DNA of 64,000 nt. Origin: Norana najaformis (lineage: Eukaryota; Annelida; Clitellata; Crassiclitellata; Hormogastridae). Made by a program: the position numbers and the translations under genes. The notes below the pieces were generated by a model. That model was not told where the DNA came from and ran no database searches. It saw nothing but the letters and a program-made list of their open reading frames with translations. The number at the start of each line of letters is the position of its first letter. Position 1 is the first letter of the stretch. The DNA lies in the NCBI GenBank assembly GCA_964023275.1, contig OZ029916.1, positions 27,565,587-27,629,586 of the forward strand. Reading direction: 5' to 3'. Shown one piece after another: positions 36,350 through 57,900 of the stretch.

Positions 36350-38213
36350 CCAGGAGAAGTAAACTTTATCTACATAACAAATCTTGCTTTGAAAATTTTT
36401 AATAACACAGTATAAATAATTGAACCACCAATAAAATATATGGCTATTGTTTACATCAAGCAAAACAAAAGCAGACAACATACATAAAAAACAATATTAG
36501 AACTGATAAAAGAAAAACAGCCTAAACAGAAAAGACTGAGAAACAAGTAACAACCATGGAATAATTTGTAACATTTTACTGCCTTTTTTGAAGAAAAACA
36601 TCTAAATTGTTAAAATAGTATTTAGAATCGCACACGCATATCAGACACAGATGGCAAGATTAGAATCTGAGCATTTTGCTGTGGAAAATGTTTACAGTAT
36701 GACTAGTAGGAAAGTAATAAATCTTCTTATATACCAAAGTAACAGTTGCAAACCAAACTAGTCTCCTTCACTATAAACAATTTAATACGAAAATCGTAGG
36801 GAATCCTTTTGAGTATCCAATAATTAATCTGCTTATTCAACTGCTCAACATGAAGACAAGCAGTCATTCAGTCTCATCAATAACTTGCTTCATTTGATGT
36901 CAAAATAAAAGCATTATTGATGTCTACTTGTTCAGCTGAATAATCAAAATCAGCCTTAAGAATCTTACAAGTTTGTGCAGTTTTAATTTTCGAATAGGTG
37001 GTTTATTTACAAGCTGGAATTCAAATGTCAGAACAGGACTTTCAAGACAAATTATGAATTTCACATTGAATTCAAGTGCCAACAAACGAGGCACTGATCC
37101 TAAAAATCAGGATCAACATAGCAACATGACATTAACCAAGATCCTTTTTAACTATACTAAAATAACAGGGATGCATGTGAAAAATCAGTTGACCAAGAGA
37201 TTTTGGTAATAATAGTAGATCAGTCAGCACATTCCTCAGTATCTTCCTGCATATTGTGCACTTACCCAATACTCATGGTTTTGCAGTGGTTAGACAGGCA
37301 ACAATTCTGTGCTTCAGTTACTTTCCTTAAAAACTTACAAGCTGAGAAGCACTGTAATCGTGATGTATAAAAGGGTATGTGAAACTCAAAGTTTTAAGGT
37401 ACCAATAACACAAATAGTATTTTTTACATATTAGGAGAAAAAATACCAAAGAAAGAAAACTATGTGTTCAGCCATTATGCTCCAAGAAATTTTCTAGGAG
37501 TTAAATACTGACAACTTCAGCATGTTGAAAAATATGATGCACAATCATTCCACTGCATTGACAGTCCACCTATAATGACATCTGATTTAACTACACATCA
37601 AACTGTTTCCAGCTAAAAAAAATTATCTTTAAACATCAGTTTTAAAAAAAGACTATCAGCTGTTCAGTTGAATGATAAGGCTATGCTAGTACGTAAATGT
37701 ATGGTCTATGCACGAGTGCTTTACAATAAAGGGTTAAACCTTGAACACAACATTTCATGTATCACCTCCACCACAGTGCCATTTGTTTCCGAGGCTCAAT
37801 GCTTTAGCACAAAATGGTTTACATTATGATAAATACTTCAGTAACAATGCTTAAAGGCTAACTAAACTTCACTGTCGGCAGTGTAAATCAAGCCCATGGT
37901 AAACAAAATAAAAACTAATCAAGGTACTACAAATGAAGGGTAGTAGTTCTAGAAAAGAAAACCTAACCAGCTTAAACTCAACTTTTTAAGTCTTCAGTGG
38001 CTTAAACACAGTAAACATGAGTTATAAGCATAAACTCTCCACACACACAAAAATTCCAAAAAATAAATACCACTTGTTCTTCTTATTATGGCATTACAAT
38101 TTCCCTGCTCTGTAAACACTGTAATGTTAAAACAAAAAGCTAATGTTTGGTCTGTCAGAATAATTTTGATCACACTTTGGGAGATAATTGCTTAACAATA
38201 TTGAATTTTCTTT
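36350..38213. other. Downstream region / possible 3' UTR of IDH3A
   Basis: AT-rich, with no ORF of note. Any polyadenylation signal for IDH3A would read as TTTATT here. The clearest is at about 37001-37006, implying a 3' UTR of about 1.2 kb if used, but that is speculative. Confidence 0.4.
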
Positions 38214-48149
<9,936 letters not shown>

Positions 48150-48449
48150 CTTCGTCAAGGAAGAGCATAAACACGTTTCTGCGCTGAACGAAGACTACAG
48201 ATCAAATTTAACATAAGATGACGTAGTCAAATAACCATTGAGTAATCATGTTCATCGCCAGGAATACTTGGCGCTCCTCGATTTTGGTCGTAAATTTTCA
48301 GCATTCTGTTGACATAGCCTTATTAATGCTGTTAAAACCTGTAAGATCTCCGATTCCAAACTCTAAACTACTTCAAAACCACAAGCAGCTTATACGAGCT
48401 ACCATGTTATAAGGACATCCATAACATGTCCGACTACGTATTAAATGGA

Positions 48450-48632
48450 AATGTAAATGTACACGTTTTTCTATAGCGACCGTGTGGCCTCGACCCTGCT
48501 CATTTTTCACTGAATCGATCAGGTGAGATTCTTTAAAACCGCTGCCCGTTTGAATGGGCGTCACTCCACTTAAGGTTCCCGCGTACGGACTGTGCTAGTC
48601 CGAGAAAATGCCGAGATTCAAACTTCAGAAAT
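48450..48632 (+). repeat. Dispersed repeat family C, copy 2
   Basis: Starts AATGTAAATGTACACG and follows the family C word order through CTGTGCTAGTCCGAG to AGAAATAAAATG. It lies about 300 bp upstream of the IDH3A start codon, so in or near its promoter. Confidence 0.8.
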
Positions 48633-48636
48633 AAAA

Positions 48637-48820
48637 TGTATCGGTTTTATATAGCGATCGTATGGCCTCGACCCTGCTCATTTTGCAATGAATTTATCGG
48701 AAGAGATCCTTCACCACCGCTGCCCATTTGAATGGGCGCCACGCCATTTAAGGTCCCCGTGCACGAACCGTACTAGCCCGAGATTTAAATCTTTGAAATA
48801 AGCCACGACCGGGACGCGTT
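48637..48820 (+). repeat. Dispersed repeat family C, copy 3 (tandem with copy 2)
   Basis: Begins TATCGGTTTTATATAGCGATC directly after copy 2 and repeats the same order of words through AAATAAGCCACGACCGGG. Copies 2 and 3 differ by scattered substitutions, so the tandem arrangement is old. Confidence 0.8.
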
Positions 48821-48856
48821 AACCAGGGCAATGCTGTGATGGCCAGCACAGGGTTT

Positions 48857-49375
48857 TAATCGTAATCGTAAACTTGAGATTTCTACAGCGATCAATGAAA
48901 GCTAAGTCGCGGAAACAAGCTTATTCACAGGCGCTCAGTCAAAACAAAATCGATAGACAGGAATGGTTCGGTTCCAGGTCAAGATCCAGGAGTCAGGCAG
49001 ACAGTCAGACGGTTATGGTGGAAGGTGTTTGGAATTGAACCGGAAAGTGAGATAAGGGGAAGTAGAAAGACCAGGATAGGATTTGTGATAAAGGAATGTT
49101 TTCAGTTTTGAGTGGAAAACCTGCGCAGAAAGTTGCAAGGGGTGAAGCAATGGTGAGTTTGCAAGATGGATCAGATAGCTGTTGTATTTCAGGCGGGAGT
49201 TCATTCCAGAGGAGTGGAGCAGCTGTGGCTATGGAGCGATTTCCAAATTTTAAGGATGATGTGACAGAAGGGCGAAGTGTTAGGGCAGAAGAGGAGCGGA
49301 TTGAACGGAGTAATTGGATTGTAAATAGTTACTGGCGAAGATAGGAGGGTTGGGAGGATTGAAGTGTGTTATAAG
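48857..49375 (-). mobile_element. CR1-like LINE 3' end, family A copy 5
   Basis: On the minus strand, remnants of ORF2 (SAQVFHSKLKTFLYHKSYPG) precede the family A 3' UTR and an (ATTACG)n tail at about 48857-48874. It lies between the divergent IDH3A and DOLK start codons. It is frameshifted and 5'-truncated. Confidence 0.8.
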
Positions 49376-49855
49376 TAAGTGAAATAGATAGATCTGGGTA
49401 GTTGCACGGTTAGATAGCGAATGGCTGACGAATGTAAGAATATACCTAGCCAAATGTTAAATAACGTCTAATATCGTTATTATATAAGATATTAAAGCGT
49501 TGCCCTAAAATATGCAAGATTTGCGTTGCTTTAACTCACTGTAGCCATAATTATATATTGCAACTTTTGTGCATTCGCAATGTTACATACTTATTTATAG
49601 TAAGGAACAAGGATGTTTACATCTTTGTATACGACAACGAAGTGTGGACCTGTTGGCAAACGACACCGGGTATAACCTAGCGTGGATACGTTTGTTGTAA
49701 AACATTTTGATATTTACGACGTAAGTAATCGTAGATGGCAGAAGTATTAAAAATAAATCAACCACAGTAAAATATTGTTATTAATTAGCTAGAACTTTAG
49801 AACGCCGGTTGTTGATGTATCCCATCGTATGCCAGCTCACCTTTCTTCCCCTAAT
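49376..49855. other. IDH3A-DOLK intergenic segment
   Basis: AT-rich with no repeat or ORF of note. An untranslated DOLK 5' exon could lie here, but nothing in the sequence defines one. Confidence 0.4.
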
Positions 49856-49859
49856 CTCT

Positions 49860-49970
49860 CCATTTCAGTCTGCATACCGCAAATTTCATTCAGCAGATTC
49901 TGCCCTGCTTGCTGTTCATAACGACATCATGTGCACCATGGATAAGGGTAAGGTGACAGCACTTGTTCAC
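49860..49970 (+). mobile_element. LINE reverse-transcriptase scrap
   Basis: FQSAYRKFHSADSALLAVHND...DKGKVTALV is the conserved RT segment that in intact CR1-like LINEs continues into LDLSAAFDT. Here it departs after V (HFEVPLYD), so the match is broken at that point. The scrap is about 110 bp, too short to be assigned to family A or D. Confidence 0.75.
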
Positions 49971-50558
49971 TTTGAAGTCCCACTTTATGACAGGTTGGTG
50001 TAACATTTTGGTAGTATGTGGCTGTGTATTATCATATCGTTTTTATTTAACATATTTTGAAACAGGCAGCTGAATAAATAGCCTGTTTTAAACTACATTT
50101 ATTTTTTTCAGTTGTTGGAAAAAGTATGTGTATGTTCTGCAGTCTTTTTTAAAAAGTGAACATGATTAAGTTTCAAAGCAAACCTGTTCAGAAATGGTAT
50201 ATAAATATGTAAAAATTTTGCTAGAATTTTATTGGTAGTATTATAATGGAACCTCCGTATAGTGTCATCTTTGGAGCATATCAAGTACCAGGTTATACTG
50301 AAGTTGCATTATAATGAGGTCTTGTTCTGGAGCTGCATTAAATTTGGGATCCAATTAGCTGACCATGTTGTATCAGAATTTGTTTTATAATAAAGCATCT
50401 TATAAGGAGATTCTGTTGTACAGTTTTGTAGTTATTATTAAAGTCTGAAAGGTTTTTTGTGTCATGTGATTGTAGTTGCCCATAGTTGCATGAGGAATGA
50501 TGAAATAGCACAAAAATTATGGTCCTGGGATTGGAGACTAAATGCTGAATGACAACTT

Positions 50559-51833
50559 ATGGCAACAACATCAACAACAGAGATACGGGCAACTGCAGTT
50601 GTTCTTATTGGTGTTACAGTTGCCATTGTTTCCGCTGCCAATTCTGAGTTGATTTTCCTTGAGCCTTTGATACTATGTGAGTTCTTTCTACTGCTTATTC
50701 TGTATCTTATTACAGACATTATGTGAATTAAGAGTAGATGCATAGCTCGTAAACTTTACCAATGAAGCCTCAGTTCTCATCTGTGTTGCCTTTAGGGTGG
50801 TTTACAGTCTTTGCTGCTTGGATTGTTCTCCACCTTCCTCAAAGATTTGTCTTCAGCTGGCTTAGTATGAGTAATACCAGGAAGCAGTACCTTAAAGTGT
50901 GTCTATATCTTTAAGCAGAAGATTTTGCACTTTGGAATTCACTGTCTTCAGCTTTATTTGACCATCATGTTATCTCATTTTGCAAGCAGTTGCAGATCAG
51001 TCCTTATTCCCGAGACTTGTTATTATTCTACAAGGTTATCTGATTGACATTTTCTGGTCGTATTTACGACAGGATCTGTTCATGGTGAATGGGCTTTTTA
51101 GGTTCTGGGCCTAAATTTTGGAACTTCCTCTCTGTGTCTGTTCATTCTGCTCAGTCTCTTGTGTCATTTGTTTGCAACTTAAAACTTACCTTTTTCAAAC
51201 TGCTTATCCACCATAGGCTGCCTCTCTGTCCTGTGGACTGACCTGCAGGATGTTGACCTGATTGCAGCTTGGCTATGGTGCACCATTAGTTGATGCCTTG
51301 CACATTAGACGATGGTGCACTACAAGGCACTAATTACAATTACTTGTGCTTTCCCTGCTACCCATGCCTTTAAGTCAGAGTGTTAATTGGTACAGTCTAA
51401 TTGCTGGATTAATAATTTATTATGTATGATATCAACAAGAAGTTGGCTGTGGTGCTGATTTCATGATGTTTGTAGGTGTGATAATTTTAAAAGTTTTAAA
51501 ACTTATTTTTTTAGAACTTCTGTTTTAAAACTTATCTTTGTTGAGCTTGCACTTTAAAAGTTTTCCATTTCTAGTGTGTACATGACTTGCTTATTTGAGT
51601 ACTTAATTTTATTAGATAGTACAAAACTTAGAGGAAAGAGTGGCCCTATTCTTAGTATAAACCACAAATATTCGTTATAGTTGTTATCCTGAGTGTTTTT
51701 GTATTTGGTAGGGCTGTGCCTTCCTGCAATCTTCCTGTTGACCTTATGTGATTCCTCCACTGGAAGATACTTCAGGTTACTTTCGAAATCAGCCTGTAGT
51801 TTGAATCTGATTTTGTGAACTTCTGTTGGCAAG

Positions 51834-51914
<81 letters not shown>

Positions 51915-54900
51915 CATTTTAAGCGTGTTTTAAGAACTTCTGTAAGGTGCTGAAGAAAGGCTATCTAATAGACCGAATTAGGTGCAACTTGAGCTGAAAA
52001 TGTTTCATGAGCTGTCTCTACTGGTAAAGTTCGGATTTAAGTGGAAGATTGTTCCAAGGAGGAAACGGTTCAATATGCGCGAATGCAGGACATGTCTGTG
52101 TTATCATATGTGAGCATGGGACCGACAGATCCTCGTGAAGTTTTATGGAGTTACTGATGACCCGTTTGACTTGAGTTGGGAATGCAGAGCTCCTGATGTC
52201 TTTTGGGCTGCAACAGTTACTGATACCCATGCAGGGTGGATAATCTTGAATGCAATTCTGTCCTTGACTAGAAGCCAGTGCATTGTATCTTGCATGTAAT
52301 ATGAAACATTTGATAATTTTGGCAAGTTTTTTGCAATTCAGGCAGTGTGAGGATGAAGTTGTGTCCAGATCTTGGAGCTCTGGAAGGTTGTTGTGGTGAT
52401 GCTTATTCTCTAAGTGCATTAGGGTAAAAGAGCAGTGAACAATAAATTTCGCCATATGATCTTGATTTGACACTCATGATAAACGCAGAACCTGTAAAGG
52501 AAGTTAAGTTGCTTTGCTTCTTCATTGGCAAGTTTTTGTACAGAAGCTCACCCTGATCCAAACTATATGTTGTGCTTCCAAGTCCAGAAATGTGACCAGT
52601 ATGGTTATGGTCTGTGCATAATTATTGGTGTGATATATTGAAAAGTAATGGCAGGAATGTAATAATTAACAAATACAATTTTTTTCAAGAGGTGCATGTA
52701 TCCGTTATGACAGAGATTGTCTTATTGTTGTCCTTTTTACACTTCACAAACAATCTTTCGCTGGTAACTTTGAACACTTTATAGCTGAGGTGCATAAGGA
52801 ATGTGCAGTTACTTTACCTTCTTTACTGAACTTTACCTTTTCTTACCTTTTATTAGCTTATGCTTGTGTGCCATGTTAAATTTTATCAGCAAATGAATTG
52901 TGATGCATTTTAAAAAATATGTTTGATCTTTAGGCGAAATGCTGCATCTGGGTTCCTGTGCTGCCCTCTACTTCCTTTGTGCAAATTACTGTCCAATGCT
53001 TCTGCTAGAGATAACCCAAAATCAATAACAGATCAGTGTAAGTGATTTCTCCTTTCATTTTTCATTTTGGGAGGAGAGATGGAAAAAAAGAACACTTGCT
53101 CAACAGATCAGAGAGGATCAAAGATGGTCCTGAAGAGTGAACCTGAGCATAATGTTTTGTCATCTTTAATTGAGTATAATTTTAGTGGATTTCCCATTTT
53201 TGCTTGAAATGGATCTACTGAATTCAATCACCACATGTTCAAAGTGATTTTCTAAATGTAGCAACAAAGTTTGACAAAGTATAAGAAATTCAGCGGTTGT
53301 TTATTTTTTCTTTCTCCACAGATGGCACTCTGCAGAGGGTCTTCCTCGAGGGATCATTTATTGTTTCACTTGTTACGATGTGTCATATGTCCATGACTGA
53401 GACCTTGGAGAAGAAAAAGTTCAGGAACTGTGATCTTGTGATATCTTTCATTGCTGTGACTGTTTCCTGGTTTTTGTTGATATGGAAGGCTCTGAATTTA
53501 CTAAGTAAGTCACAATTTATTACATTGTGGTTTGAAAAGTTTTGTTACAGAATTGTAAAATTCTTACAAGGCATTATTGTTCAATACTATTAGGACCAAA
53601 TAATAATCTCCAGCTTGTCTGATGTTTTTCTAAAGACTAATTTGGTCAGTGGAGGCTGCCACAGCCTTCTGTTCCTGTCTGCACATTATAAATCTGTCAA
53701 CTGATTTAACTATGCGGGAGTGTTGCTTTTAACTTTTTAATCCATTGCATTGCAATCAAAGGCTACTCCATTAACTGTGTAACCACTAGGGCATTGTTTC
53801 ATTTAAATGTTGTCCATTTCAGACTGAGGTTTTAATTCTAAATGCAGTAATAAAGGGGATGAACCTCGTTTATCAAAAGTATTGGCTTACCATTTAACAT
53901 TTTTATTTAAATCTAGTTCATTTGTTGATTATAAATCTTTAGAATTTAACACTGGGCTTTTAAATATTGATGAAACACGAAGTCACTTATTAATTAATGT
54001 CTTTTGAATGTCGTGTTGTAGATGTGGTTGAACTCGGGATCTGTCTTGGTGTGCTGTTTGTTCAGTTCATCCTTCATCGTTCTCTTCCAGTGTGGCTTCC
54101 TCGTAGTTTTACATTGGGTGAGGCCGCCATTGTGTCTCAAGGTTGTGCTGTGTTCTGCATTTCAGCCGGAAACCAGTATTTTCGTGCGTGGGTAAGGAGA
54201 ATGGATGTTTAAAGAAAATGAAAGAGGATAGAATACACGATTATGGTGTAATAAGGTCATTTGTCAAATACATGTGGTGTAATGTCAGTTGTCCTGAGAT
54301 GAATGTTCCAGAGTGCCAGATCTTGTTTGCTCAGTTATTATTAAACAGCTACTGGGTATATATAATTCACATAATTAAAGAAAATTCTTAATGTTGCATG
54401 CAGTGACTTCATTATGTTCACCAGTCATGTCTTTGATTCAGCATCAGGAGGAGAAAACACAATGCCTGGGGATTGTACGTGTTTGGTAAATAAATAGGGC
54501 TAAAAAACAGTAATTAGGATTTGCATTACTTCAGAGCATTTATATGGTGCCTTTTAAGGCAGTTTATTTATTTCAGCTAAAAAAATTAGAAACAGCCTGG
54601 GACTGAGGTAAGATACACGAGGAATACGTGAGGAATACCACAAGTTAAGGTGCCAGAAAGGATTGAATTCCAGTATAAAGATCAAATCCTGAAGGTCAAG
54701 GCTTCAGAGGTAGAATGTGTTGGATTGGATCTGTTTCAGCACATCCAACACATCCTATCTCTGAAGCTTGTCCTTTAGGATTTGACCTGGCCTGCATTGG
54801 TTTTGATTTGAAGTGCCATCGTTTGACAGTGAAACTGGCACTGTAGAAGTTGCAAGAGTTAAAGCATTGGTTCTGTCTACGTACTATACATTTCAACTGA

Positions 54901-57900
54901 CACATTTCTCTGAGTAAGAATATTTGATTGGATTTAAATAATAAATACGGTACTGTGCCATTCAAAGGGATTAGGTTCAAATTCCTTGCCATGAGCTCAT
55001 ACTGAAATCTTTTGTTCTGTTTTGCTGTGCTGAAAGCATGCTGATTAAAATCTGTAGACATTGATAAAGTCATTTTATGTCAGTTTGAAAAAAGTTATTG
55101 TTTAATTTCTTTAGCAGCTACTGGAAAGGGGTAATAGTCTGGCACCCTCTTTACAAGTTACTCTCTTCATTCAAGTGAGTCTTTGCCTCATTTCAGTTTT
55201 ATCGTCTTATTAATCTATTTATTTCACGAAAACAATGTTAACAGAAAAGCAAAACAAGAGGAATAAAAACGGCACATTGATCAGGTCAGCAGCCTCTCCT
55301 GTGATGTTATACTACAATTTTACAGCATCGGAGAAAAATTCAGTCAGTTATGGCAACCAAGAAAATCACATAGAAAACTAGAAGCAGCATTTCACCGAAA
55401 GAACATATCTGGAAATATTGTAGTCTTCTGGTCAACCAGCAGTCTGTAATGTTGGGTTCCTGCGTGAAGTGCAGTATAGACTTGACATTGCTGTGATGGA
55501 TTTTTAATATTTTACATGTGGCAGTGCTGCAAGTGTACTCTGAAGGGTTCAGCTTACTGTTGATAAGACTAATGGCTTCCTTTTCATAGAGGAGAATAGG
55601 TTTACAGTGGGCATTAACCAGATGCTGCAAAACAAGTTTCCATTTGTAGCATACAAAAAATTTGCTACAAATTTAGTTAACCTGTTTTGCTGCATCTGGT
55701 TAATGCCCACCTCTGTTGTTGATTGGTAGCATTTGACATTTGTTTCCCATCAGAATTGCATTAGGGAAATCAACATAAAACTATACTGAATGATTAGTTA
55801 ATCAGAGCTTCTAGAATTCTGTGACTGACTGTTATGTGCATCCTGGATTTTGGTGATCAATAAAACATATGAATCGGAATCACAACAATGAATTGCCAGT
55901 TTCAGTTGCATAGGGATTTGAACTCTGGTGTAGGGTGTATCTTAAGTTGGTGATTTATCCAAAGGCTTTGATTGTCTGTTTCAGACAGCCGTTCTATCTG
56001 CTGCTGCAGTCCTTGTCATACTCTTTCTGGTTCCCTGTTTTCGTTCTACAGTTGGTTATTACATTCTGGTTCCAGGAGTTGCTGCAACATTTTCTCTGCC
56101 GCTTTTGTTTACTTTCTTTAGCCAAGACTTTGTCACCTGGTGCTTTGATTATATTACTGGAAACAGCATAAAAGTGAGTACAATCTATTATGGTACTATA
56201 TAGTTTTAATAAATTCAGTTAAACAGAACACATCTGTTTGTGTATAGAGTGTGTGATGTTTGTATTTTGGTTTGTTTAAGCACAGACTAAAATATAGGTC
56301 AAGAAGATTTTTGTTTTTACACTCATTGATTGACTGTTTAATTAATGAAATTTTTAAAAATTAAATGGTGGCATTGAAGAAGAGATTATCATTAGTTTGA
56401 ATGTCAGTTGTAATTGTTACTTTAGATATATCTCCTGTGCTACTGGTTTATCAGTTGCCTAGCAACAGTTGCTATTGTTGGTTTAAATAAATCTCTCATG
56501 CCTTTGATCTAGTTGCCTTTGTTGTTTTAGATATATCTCTTCTGCTATTGGTCCATCTGTTGTGTAGCAGCAGTTGCCATTGTTTGCATTAACACCTCAA
56601 ACATCATTCAGGTTTCAACCTCGAAAGAGAAGAATGTCAAATTCAATCATCACGCTTCGTCCACAATCCGAAAACACTTTCATTTGCTTGCGTCAGCAAT
56701 TTTACTGCCAGGACTTTTAGTGGACGTCGAGATTTTATACATGGCAGCTAGCTGTGCATTTGTTGTTCTTCTGATGCTCGAGGTTTATGATGTTTCTCTT
56801 TATTAAGAATCTTTTAACTTTTGGAGTAAGTTTAAGATAAGGTGAATCATCATTTGGTTTTATTGTCTGTCACTAGTAATGCTTACAAGCACAATCATGT
56901 GACTAGAATTGTTTAATGGAAGCTTTCACTTCTGTGCTCAAGGTTGGCATCTAACCATTTCCTTTACAAGTAATAATCAACTGTTAGAGGTTACTAGATA
57001 TTATTTATTGGCCAAGCTGGCTTAGGAGAGACATGTGGGTACATGATAGTTTAGCAGTTAGCATGCTGGGCTGTCAGTTGTAAGGTTGGAGCTCGAATTC
57101 CTGCCAGAGCAGAAATTTGTTTTGAATTTCAACGTCACTTGCACCCATAGAGAACTCGGCTATAATGAGTACACTGACCATACACTACCAGTGGGAAGAT
57201 CAGGTCACTCACCTTAATATGCCAAGGGTGAGAAAAATGAAGTTGTTAACACTTCACACCCATGGCTGCCTCTTGGGGTTAGGTTAAAGGACTGCTCTTC
57301 TTCCAAGTGCAGACTTTAAATAGCCTCTGACCAACCTAGGTGAAAGAATAGCCAGCCGTTGGATCGCCACTGCGGTAGTATTTGTGCTTCTGCTAAAAAT
57401 GTTCAACTCCAAGGTTCCATTTGCAAGTAGTTGTCATAGCAACATGTAGAATATCGACAACTGTAAACTTGTGAACTGTGTGTGGTAAGGTATGAGTGGC
57501 ACGATGATACCATGTTAACAACAGGTACTTCGGACAGAGGTGACATATTTATTGGCCGAGCTTCAAACGAGTTGTTTTATTTTCAGTCTTTGCGGGTTTT
57601 GCTTATCGTGCCGTTTGGTGAAATACTACATCGGTATTTCCAAGTATTTGTTGACGAGAGAGATGAAGGCCCAGTCATCCTGACGCACATCTACCTTCTG
57701 GTTGGCTGTTCCATTCCGCTTTGGATCCACTGCTGTCCTGTGACGCATGTTGCTCTGTACAGTGGACTCTTATCACTTGGCATTGGTGACGCAGTAGCTT
57801 CTATTGTTGGTTTGAAGTTTGGACACCACAAGTGGATGGGTTTGTTAAGCAAGAAATTTTTGCCCTGCTTAAAATTTCTTTTTAAAGTGAAGGTATAGTT

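Noticed and set aside
48150..50558. Short bidirectional promoter shared by IDH3A and DOLK
   Set aside because: The start codons are 2.4 kb apart with several repeat insertions between them; no shared core promoter can be shown from the sequence.
53505..54021. Search for a missing DOLK exon between 53504 and 54022
   Set aside because: Direct joining keeps phase and aligns without a gap to human DOLK, so no exon is needed.
54696..55073. 125-residue minus ORF in a DOLK intron
   Set aside because: No recognisable domain; its start overlaps the long hairpin.
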